In this document: positions 18,865 through 27,557 of the stretch, one piece after another
Layout: every line of letters starts with the position of its first letter
Position numbering within the stretch: position 1 is the stretch's first letter
Source: Pigoraptor chileana
Lineage: Eukaryota; Opisthokonta; Filasterea
Length of the DNA stretch: 31,521 nt
Reading direction: 5' to 3'
Assembly: GCA_943704495.1 (NCBI GenBank)
Contig: CALSCR010002851.1
Span: 1-31,521 of the forward strand
The notes under the pieces: generated by a model
What the model was told of the DNA's origin: nothing
The model's database searches: none
What the model saw: only the letters and a program-made list of their open reading frames with translations
Made by a program: the position numbers and the translations under genes

Positions 18865-21800
18865 TTACTTTTTCCGCGCCGCAAGTGCAGCCAAATCGCC
18901 CTTGAGTGACCCGACGACACCCTCGAGCAATTTCCCGATGGCCAGGGCGTCCTTTTTCCTCTCGTCCCACTGCTCCTTCAGGTGCTTCAGCTGGTCCTTG
19001 TCAGGCCGCTTGTCAGCCGCGCACGCGTGCATCTCGTTCCGCATACCGTTGGAGAGACGCGCAAAGGATGCAACAGCACGCACAAGCGCGGCGTCGTCAG
19101 CAGAGAGTCCGTCGGGCGACAGTACGTTCCCGGCCGACCCGGAGGAGTGCGATTGCGACGACGGCCCCGCACCAGTCGCCCTCAGCTCGCGCACCTCGGC
19201 CTCAAGGGCATGGACACGTTCCCGGAGCCGCACAATCTCAGGTCCTTCTGCCGCCGTGGATGGCGAGGACGCACCGCTGTCGTCCGTGGCAGGATTGTTG
19301 CTTTTTGCGCGTGCTCTTCGCTTTGTCGTGTCGAGTGTCGCAGACCCCGCGCCACCTCCCTTTCCATCACCCTGCTTTCCCCATACTTCGACGACAAGTG
19401 CATCCGCTTCCAGATACCGCAGGAATGCGTCGGTCACGGGGTTCACCGTGAACTGTCGCCTGAACTTGAAGTCTGGGTTCATCGTCTTCCCAACCGCTGG
19501 AGTCTCATACAGTTTGTCGTCGGCATAGAATTTGAACCTGCAGAAGACCGAACGGGTCCCATCGGCCTCAACCCATTTGACGCCTCGGCCTGACGTTATT
19601 TTGACAATGAGGTCCATTCGCTTTCCGAGAAGGTCTTTTGGGGCCTCCACAAATGACTCTTCGTTAAGCTCGCGCCCCTTTGGATCGGCGCACGCAACGG
19701 CTACCTGGAGGATGCCCTCCTCGTGGCCTTGGTAATTGGTAACAGCCAGACTCTCGTTCATGTCGATCATGTATCCGAGGCTCTGAAGATACACGTGCGC
19801 GCTGTATGTCGTGAACGAAGCGTCGCAGTTTGCCAAGAAGTGAGTTGGGTTCAATTTACAGATGCATGTGTATCTGCGTTTGAATCTGTGCGCGCCCAGT
19901 GTACGTGTGTGTACGAGTGTGTAACTGCACGCGTGAATTGAAAATAGAATGTATGATATGCTACAGCGAACCATTGTCTCACCTGCCCAAAAAGATGTCT
20001 TCCGGTGGGTCCCAAAACGGATCCTTAGACTCCTCCACACTCGGCTGCTCGCACGTCTCTATGTACTGCTGCCACATCTCTTGCATGAGGTACTTCCGGT
20101 TGACAAATTTGCCTTTGGGCCACAGCCAGACAAATTTTGTCTGCGCACTTGCCACCTTCACCATAACCTCCTTGCGGTCGTCATTTAAGCTGTGCGCCGT
20201 TCCCGACCGTACGACTAGATCAAAACGCAGCCCTTTCCCCAACTCTTCGCTCATCGCATTGGCTTCGGATACCATGGGCAACAGACGCACGAGATCTTCG
20301 CGCACCCGGATGATTTCTGTGTTGGCCAAGTATAGTCGTTGACAAATGACGGAAAATTCAGCATTGCATGGATCAAAATGTAACGCCGAGCACAATGATG
20401 CTGACATCACGCAAAATTCAGGTGTCTAGTCCTGACGCTGAGCAGACTGAAACGGGGAGACAGTCGGCTACAGTCGGCACAGCGAAACAGCGTGCAAATG
20501 CACATTTGAGCTCACATAATGAGCATACACCGTAGCCAGCTCACCCTGGCTCTTTGCGTCCTTGCCGTCGCCAAGAAGATTTTCGGGACGAGTGAGCCCC
20601 TGTGCAGCAGCAATTTCGTTCTGACAGAAGTCCCAATCCACAACAAAGCCACGGTCAGCCTTCTCGCGATCGGCCTTGAACCCCACAAAAATGTAGAGAT
20701 TGTTCGATCCAAACAGCACGCGATCGTTGTGCTGCAACGTGCGCGGTGCCGTCACGCTTTGTCCGTTCACAATGATGCGGGAGCTTCCCATGGGATTGAT
20801 GGTGACTGTCTTGCCGTTGTTTATCAGCACCGCATGGTCCTTTTGGAGGCTGAAAATTTGTATCGACAGTCACGGTCAGTATCGTGCACACTGAGCACTT
20901 ATGTGCCCCCTCTCATCTCCATGTGAAGCTACGGCAAGAGCACAATGGACACACCTAAGAATCAATTAGAGGACATATTTACCTCAAACCGCGCATTTGG
21001 ATTCGTGTTGCGGATGCTTCCGCTGTACCGGCGGTCATTTCACCTATAAATTTAAAAATTGGCGGAGGTGTAAGACACAGCCATCTCACCAGAGGTTGCT
21101 GGCAGTCCCACAGACTAGACAGTAGGAAACAACGATTCACCCCACCCTTATCAATAACGTGCTTGATGACACCCGAGAGCTGCGAGTCTTCATTGATATT
21201 CTGTAGATAGGGCGTGGTCAGCAGCCGCGGGTCGCCGCGCACCGCCTGGCTCTCCCAATCTTTTCGTGCATCCTCTAGACGCTGCTCCCAAGAGCGGCCC
21301 ATTTCCTCCATTTGCCGTTCGTTTGCAGCAATTTTCTCCTGCATTTCCGAGGCTTCCGCTTGTCGGGCCGCAAGCTCTGTGCATTAAAAAACAATCAGCA
21401 TGTGTGAGCATCCAAAGCATAAAGCGGTTGTCGGGCCGCAAGCTCTATGCATTAAAAGAGCAGCAATCAGCTGTGTGAGCAAAGCATAAAGCGGTACAGC
21501 TATAAACCTAAAAGCGGTAAGGAGGCAACTGCCACACGGAAGTTGACCCACCATCGGGAGTAAGCCCTTTGGCCGATGTTCCGCCGCTGAGCATTGCCAT
21601 CAGCCGCGCATTCTCTTCCTTCAGCTCGCGAATCAGCCGCTCCGTGGGATCCTCGTTCACCACCGCCATGTTCTTGATTTTCTTCGCCCTGGACACAAAA
21701 ACGTACGATTGAAACCATCATTGGCTGCACGTGAACCGAATTGCATCGCAATCGACAAGACTTTGCGCATTGACGAACAAGGAAGGCACATGCGCACCTG

Positions 21801-23283
21801 TCGGCATATCGGAGTGTCGACAACGTTTCGTCGAAATTTATAGCTGCAGGACTGAGAGCGGCAATCTGCATTGAAGCGCCACACATGCACGCCAGTCAGT
21901 ACAAGGAAGTATAGGTGTTTGTTTATGTACCACACACTCGCACACACGCAACACACCATTATTGTCCTGCTGTTGCCTCCAAGCGCATTCATGAGCAGTT
22001 TGGTGAGGATCGAATCACGATAGGGGACGAGAACATTCTTCTTGCCCATCGCTTTATCCGCAAGAGCGCTGCAAACCGGATGAATGCAAGCGTGTGAGCA
22101 CAGTAGCAGTGCGAGAAGGCGCAATGCATACACGCAAAGATACGTTGCCCACCTGATAACATTTCCGAGCGTTGAAAGGCTTTGGTTGATGGCCGAACCC
22201 TCCTTCAGACGATCACCCGTGGCTCCCGTCGCATCCGCGCGTTCGCTTCCAGCAAGATCGACCAGGTTGATCTCGCTGCTTTTTGTCATAGACTTTCCCT
22301 TCTCTTTCAGAATTTGCGTAAACTTGATGGTGATCACCATGTGCGACCTACTGCTCGTTGCATTCATGTTGGTGGACGCCGTGGTGCGGTTGACAGTGCC
22401 CTCTTCCATCCACCGCTCGATTTCGTCATAGTTTTTCACGGCAACGACCTGAAACAGAAGCCAATCAATATATTTGAGACGATAGACGGGCTTTGTACAA
22501 ATCATAAAATTCGTGTGGTGCGCATGCATACCTTCAGTTCGTCGACAAAGAAGCCGAGTTTCGGGTGCTGTCGGACTTTCAACCCGCCCTTAGCAGACTT
22601 TGAGTTGAGAAGGTCGCGCACCTGTTCGTTGTAAATCTCGATCATGCTGAACGTGACTTGGAACTGTTTGTCGGCGTCCTTGTTTTCGCCGATCGCCTTA
22701 AACAACTCATCACAAGTAATCGGCACAATGCCTTTGTTGGGCCCGTAACCGAGCATGGAATAGCTCTTCCCGGAGCCCGTCTGACCGTATGCAAATAACG
22801 TCGCATTGTACCCCTGCCAGGCATTGTCGAGCACTCCGCGCCCGAGGTCATCGAACACACGCCGCTGCATGTTTCAGTCGGACCGAAGTAACACATCAAA
22901 ATATGCTCTGACTACTATTATCGGACCCAGAAATACGCAAGAATGCAACATGATGACAAGGTCCACAAACCTGATCGGCGTAGTGTTTCACAGTTGGTGT
23001 GAAAATTCCATCTTTGTTGGACTCAAAGCCGTCGTGCGACCAATAAGAGTAATCGAAAGCAAACTTTTTTGGATCTCCTCGATTATTGGGATCTTCTATA
23101 AATGTTGTATCGCCCTCCATTGAAATGATGCAACTTGAATTCGCATCTTTCTCACGCTGCAAAATGGAGGGCACCGGCATGTTAGCGATTTCTCCGGTGC
23201 TTCCAGTTGAGACAGTTGGAAACGGAACGCACCTGGTTAAACGGGCGGACGCGCACCGCCACCTTGACATTCTCGGCCGACAT
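18865..23283 (-). CDS. Kinesin-3 motor with FHA domain, KIF28/KLP-6-like
   Basis: Twelve exons (minus, 5' to 3'): 23283-23233, 23156-22971, 22864-22532, 22448-22153, 22068-21957, 21865-21798, 21688-21552, 21376-21146, 21043-20983, 20849-20545, 20316-19983, 19801-18865; 1016 aa. The N-terminal motor has the P-loop GQTGSGKS (106-113), switch I SSRSH (222-226) and switch II DLAGSER (254-260), and the kinesin-3 entry [11 protein letters not shown]. Next come a helical neck and an FHA domain (about 468-555, with [11 protein letters not shown]). Then follow the kinesin-3 segment [20 protein letters not shown] and a C2-like block (about 760-855, ending VVEVWGKQ). A short coiled coil and a helical tail end the protein. 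There is no PH domain, so it fits the KIF28/KLP-6 branch better than KIF1/UNC-104; KLP-6 works in worm cilia. Head-to-head with RSPH9. An alternative exon 10/11 junction adds 46 residues in frame. Confidence 0.93.
21361..21495. repeat. 68-bp tandem duplication across a kinesin intron-exon border
   Basis: Two diverged copies, 21361-21428 and 21429-21495, begin with TGTCGGGCCGCAAGCTCT. The duplicated unit spans the first 16 bases of exon 8 plus the adjoining 3' splice site and intron. It produces a second AG (minus strand, just upstream) followed by the same exon start. Using that decoy site would shift the frame and meet a TGA. Confidence 0.88.
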
Positions 23284-23487
23284 TGTTGTCAAAGTGATGG
23301 CAGTGAGGACTCCTGTCAAGCCGGTACTCTTTCCGGCACACCAGAGCCAAACGTGCTCCTCTATCAAGCATTGGTGGTCCGTGCGATGCAACCGTCGCTG
23401 AAAAACCTGTAGCATCAGTATCAGTAGAACAGACTGTCTGAATTTTGGCCCGAAGTGGAAACTTTCAATCGAGCCGTCTGAAAAGCG

Positions 23488-23500
23488 GTTGCCCAGCGAC
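23488..23500 (+). promoter_or_regulatory. X-box-like RFX site
   Basis: GTTGCC-C-AGCGAC satisfies the degenerate X-box rule RYYRYY-N(1-3)-RRHRAC exactly. It lies about 205 bp from the kinesin start and 322 bp from the RSPH9 start. Binding is inferred. Confidence 0.4.
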
Positions 23501-23628
23501 TGCACGCACGAGCCTCTCCCGGATGCAATCACCCACAAAATCAAACATTCTGTGTGTACGGATGCGGCGACATATTCTCACGTACCCCGGATGCGGAAAT
23601 GATGGGCTAGAGGACTGGACCGCATTCA

Positions 23629-23642
23629 GTTGCCATGGCATC
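23629..23642. promoter_or_regulatory. X-box-like RFX site, 13/14 to the canonical palindrome
   Basis: GTTGCCATGGCATC differs at one base from the canonical RFX X-box GTTGCCATGGCAAC. On the minus strand the GGCAAC half-site is perfect. It lies 180 bp upstream of the RSPH9 start codon and about 346 bp from the kinesin start. Confidence 0.55.
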
Positions 23643-23821
23643 GTGCTCACCAGTCCAGTGATCGGCATCCGACCGACGACGCAGTTGTGGTTCAAATACC
23701 GGACATTTGCACAGACAATTGTGAACAAGTTCAGACTCTCAATACTTATCGTGAACCTGTACAACTTTAAGAAGTATAAACGACAACACACTTGCTTTCG
23801 AATTGACAAATTGGTCAGAAA

Positions 23822-25072
23822 ATGGACGGGGATGATGTTCATGTGAGCATCGAATATGTTTCGTCAAGCGGTGCGGTTCTGAGCGTGGAACACAAGGCCG
23901 CATTGGAAACTTCGCTCGTCATTCTCCGAGACACTCAGAAAGCTCATCGCGTTAAGTTTTGGGGCAAGGTTGTCACGACGCACAATGACTATTTCGTTGC
24001 AGAGAGTCTCGGCAAAGATGAACTCGCTGAGCGAAAGAGCTTCTACAGGTAGCTGTCGCATGCGTGCACATTCATTATCAACCCCATCCCATGACGTCTT
24101 ACTCGTCTTGCAATGAGCAATGGAATGCGATTCTTATGTTCGTTATGTATGCGCTCGTTTGTGTTTGTTTGTGTCTTATCCGTGCGTTTGCTCATGCAGC
24201 CGCGACTGCGTTGGCTGGGTTCAGCTTCCTGAAGTGGACTCTATTCTGAAGGAAGTTTGCTCCAGCATTCGGGGTCGATTCACCGGAGATCCTTCATTTG
24301 AACACCGCCTTCCAGCGGCACCTACGGCGGATGGCACAGAGGGCGAGGTGAGCCATTTCAACATTGTGCTACTGATGCGTAGATTGTCCGATACGTGCGT
24401 CGGCCTTCTATATTAACTGACCTGACCGCGATCTCCGATTTCACCACCAGGAGCTCATTGTCACGGAGGAGAAACGCTTGGCGGCGCTTGTTGTCCGAAT
24501 CAACCAAGCCGTGTCCATTGTTCCGCGCGGTGCCTTCATCAAGACACCCACGGGCGTGGTTGAGCCCAACAGGAACTTCGGAGGTGAGTTCATCACAGAC
24601 TCAACCAGCACAACTTGCTGCGTTGACCTGTCACTTCTGGGCATCATTCAAACGCTACTATCTCGGCCTCTGCAGGTCTCTCGGTTTCTGCTGCCGCAAA
24701 ACTGTCGTCCTATTTTCACTTTCGAGAGGCAATCAACCTCAAGAAGAAGAGTCTCTTGCAGCGGGAGCACCTCGAGAAGTCAATTGACTTTCTTGATCCC
24801 ATCGACGAGGACATTCCCAAAGGTGAGATGGGCAACCGGCAGTTGTTGGTGTATTGCTTTGCATATGGCCCGAATGTAATCGAATGGCTCTCTTGCGTGC
24901 ATACTATGCAGAGTCCTGGAGTCTTCAGTTTGAGAAAGGAAGCGGCCTCGTCACACTCAGGAGCCTCCTGTGGCCAGGATTTACCTTCTATCACGTACCC
25001 AACACCTCGCGCTTCGGCTACGTATATTTCGGAATCGGAGAGTCGAACTACGATCTCGGATTCATGTTCTGA
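23822..25072 (+). CDS. RSPH9: Radial spoke head protein 9 homologue
   Basis: Five exons: 23822-24048, 24200-24347, 24451-24583, 24676-24822, 24912-25072, giving 271 aa (human RSPH9 is 276). It is a component of the radial-spoke head in 9+2 axonemes, which relays signals from the central pair to dynein arms. Family blocks in order are VKFWGKVVTTHNDYFVAES, SRDCVGWVQLPE, IRGRFTGDPSFEH, ALVVRINQAVSIVPRGAFIK, KLSSYFHFREAINLKKKSLL, SIDFLDPIDEDIPK, TLRSLLWPGFTFYHVPNT and FGYVYFGIGE. The match runs from end to end with no missing block. All phases (2,0,1,1) agree. Shares its promoter with kinesin-3, and its stop codon lies 183 bp from that of the CatSper-like gene. Confidence 0.96.
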
Positions 25073-25255
25073 ACTGCCTGAACATACATTATTGCATTTG
25101 CATAAGCGTTGTCGTCTTTCGCGCCGTAATCGCCATGTGTTTTTACAACAAACAAAAATATAAAATGTACAATAACCAATTCAATCGCCTCGGTTGACAA
25201 GCGTGCACAGATACTGCAGGTAAGCAACACAATTATAGAGCACGCTTGCGTGCAT

Positions 25256-27252
25256 TTATCGCCCGCCGTCATCTGCGGCATCTTTTTCGCTTCTTGGGTT
25301 CGCCATGTCTGTGAGACTATCGAGGAGGGCCTGCCTTTCTTCGAGTTGTTCTGCAGTGTAGTCCATGGCCGCAAGAAGGCGCAAATAATGCGCAAATAAT
25401 TCTTTGTCCCTGCACCCACAGTGCGGTTGTCGGATGTCACATGCGAAGTCAGTGATTGGGTGATGATAGCAACTGCACGACGAAGGTGCATATAAGACAG
25501 CCGATGGTTGTATAAGCACAAGTGCCCACCTTTTGGTGATGCGCTTGTCGGGATAATAGCTGTTCAAATCCATCAGAGTGTTGTCGTAGTTTCCTGGGAC
25601 GAATTCTTCGGCGCGCTTCACAAGCAGGTTGAACTCGAGATCCCCAGGTATGTTCATGCTCGACTGCACAATCCAATGGACACACAATAAGCAAACACTC
25701 AAGTAAATGTAACAATAAGCAAACGCTCAAGTACATGTCTATAGTGTCTTTAAAATCGATCACCCACTCGTCCTATTCGTGGCCGTCGTTTCTTGTGGGC
25801 ATTTTGTCGCTCTTGTGACTGTTGCAAGTTGTCGACGATGACGGCCACAAACAAACTGGAAGAACGGGGCGGTGGGTCAGTCACCAAAACGCTCACACAT
25901 CCACAAAAAAAATGTCGCAAGCACTTAATCGTTTTGAAAAACTCACTTGATGAAAATCAGCGTCTCGATGACAATGAAAAGTGAGAGAAACGCAAATATG
26001 TGTGCACGGCTGGAATCCTCGTCCGCGACGTCAGAGTACATGAAGAACCAGTCGTCCATCGTCATCAGCTGAAACAGGGTGAAGCATGCACGCCCCATAT
26101 CGCCCCATCGCCCTGGATCAAGCGTTCCGTAAAGAGATCTGCCAATCACAGCAAAAACGTCTGAGCGCGACAATTCACACACCATGTAGCCGGTCAAGGA
26201 GCTCACGGTCATTCATGGCACAAAACCAACAAGCACATGCCCCGTGGGGTAAGATGCGGATACAGAGCACCAGGCCAATGAGCATCGAAATGTTCCCCAG
26301 CGCAGGAATCGACTTGAACAGCGTCGTGACAATAACTTGGAGGCTTTTGAGGAACTTGATTGTGCGAAGCACTCGCAGAGCTCGGATGGCTCGCACCGCA
26401 CGAAAAATGCGCAACAGACGAAAGATCTTGGGATCAAACGCTGACACGGAGACGGCAAGCGGAAGCACAAGGTCGAGTATGCTTGCAAACACGATAAGGC
26501 AGTCTGAGAGCAAAAGTATAGAGCGTTCGAAATGGAATGAACAATTAATAGCCTTCTCACGAAGCTGAGTTTGTTCGATGCTCTCCACACACGACACACG
26601 CAATATGTCAACGTCAGCGGGTTCCACGAATCCATTTGCCCACCAAATCGGTTCCACGCCGAGTTGAAGTAATGAAGGCGGCTTGCATACAATTTGATGA
26701 CCATTTCGAAAATATAAATCCCAAGAAACACTCCGTCTATGAGATTGAAATACCATCCTGTGGGTAGAATAAGAAGTATGTTCAGCGAGGTGACTACTAC
26801 AAATTCCCAGTGAGAATGCTGAGCCCTTTTTTACCTGCCGCGCGAGTGAGGGATGCTGTTGTTTGGAGCGCGATGAGGATAGTGTTGATGAAGATGATAA
26901 CTAGGATAAAAGTGGAAAAGGCGCCCGTGTTGCTGAAGGCGTGTGCGTATTTCCGTAACCTGCTTGCGCCGAGCAGATCAAAGTGTTCTTTCCTCGCTCT
27001 GCACACAGAAATTACAGAAGATAAACATTGTGATTTGGTATTCTGTGCGTGCTGGTCTTGTGCGTGGGAAAATACTCACTTGTCGAGTTCAGACAACTGC
27101 CCTGTGGTCTGCGATGCAACACTTACGGACCGGGAACGATACGATGCGACCGAGACCGAATCATCATGGTCGACCGATCCAATGCCAGAGAAGTCCGCGG
27201 ACAGGTCCGCCGAGAGGTGTGATCCCGTGTGGGACACTGCGTCGTAGTTCAT
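25256..27252 (-). CDS. CatSper-like single-domain voltage-gated cation channel subunit
   Basis: Eight exons (minus, 5' to 3'): 27252-27080, 26998-26835, 26757-26644, 26503-26264, 26160-25947, 25855-25768, 25663-25530, 25409-25256, giving 426 aa. One six-helix domain. S1 is FILVIIFINTILIALQTT; S2 has FEMVIKLYA; S3 begins with D151. S4 has Arg at every third position, R179 to R197 plus K200. The pore is CFTLFQLMTMDDWFFMY. The filter T264-M-D-D-W268 fits the CatSper rule T-x-D-x-W and is close to TLDDW of CatSper1. S6 ends in NLFVAVIVDNLQQSQ. The C-tail (SYYPDKRITKRDKELFAHYL, then LRLLAAMDY) resembles the CatSper helical tail. CatSper channels are tetramers of different subunits carrying Ca2+ into flagella, so other subunits are expected elsewhere. 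Subunit type cannot be assigned. A protist EukCat-type channel is the alternative. Confidence 0.88.
25685..25740. repeat. 28-bp tandem duplication in CatSper-like intron 6
   Basis: Two adjacent copies (25685-25712 and 25713-25740) begin CAATAAGCAAAC and share about 24 of 28 bases. They lie wholly within the intron. Confidence 0.8.
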
Positions 27253-27557
27253 ACTTCCGTGGGCTCACGCGAGCAGGCAGCCAATCAGAATGGTGGGCGG
27301 CAACGGTGTGGCTGTCTGGCCGGCGTTGTCGCCGAGCAATCTTTCAAAGACTCCCATGCAGTCCTCGCAACTTATAGAATGGGGGGACCTATCTACCGTC
27401 CATGCGCTAATAGAGGACGCGGTGTGTATTTTGGCAAGGCTGAAATACCACTTGTAAGTGCTTGCAGTAATATTATTGCGGATTCAATTCCGTTTGGCGG
27501 ACTGAGCGACACCGTCAGTCATTCCAACTCCATGACAACAAAAATTCGGCTTCAGTA
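27253..27557. promoter_or_regulatory. Promoter of CatSper-like gene / 3' flank of AspRS gene
   Basis: These 305 bp lie between two head-to-tail minus-strand genes. CCATGACAAC at 27530-27539 resembles the right half of an X-box, but its left half is poor. No other motif is clear. Confidence 0.35.

Larger units (their letters stand above)
23284..23821. promoter_or_regulatory. Bidirectional promoter region of kinesin-3 and RSPH9
   Basis: These 538 bp separate two divergent start codons of flagella-related genes. Two X-box-like elements (23488-23500 and 23629-23642) are listed separately. Nothing else recognisable is present, and no open frame is protein-like. Confidence 0.55.

Noticed and set aside
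27109-27126. 18-nt GTAAGT...CAG pseudo-intron in CatSper-like exon 1
   Set aside because: Far shorter than every other intron here, a multiple of three and free of stops; it is read through in the model.
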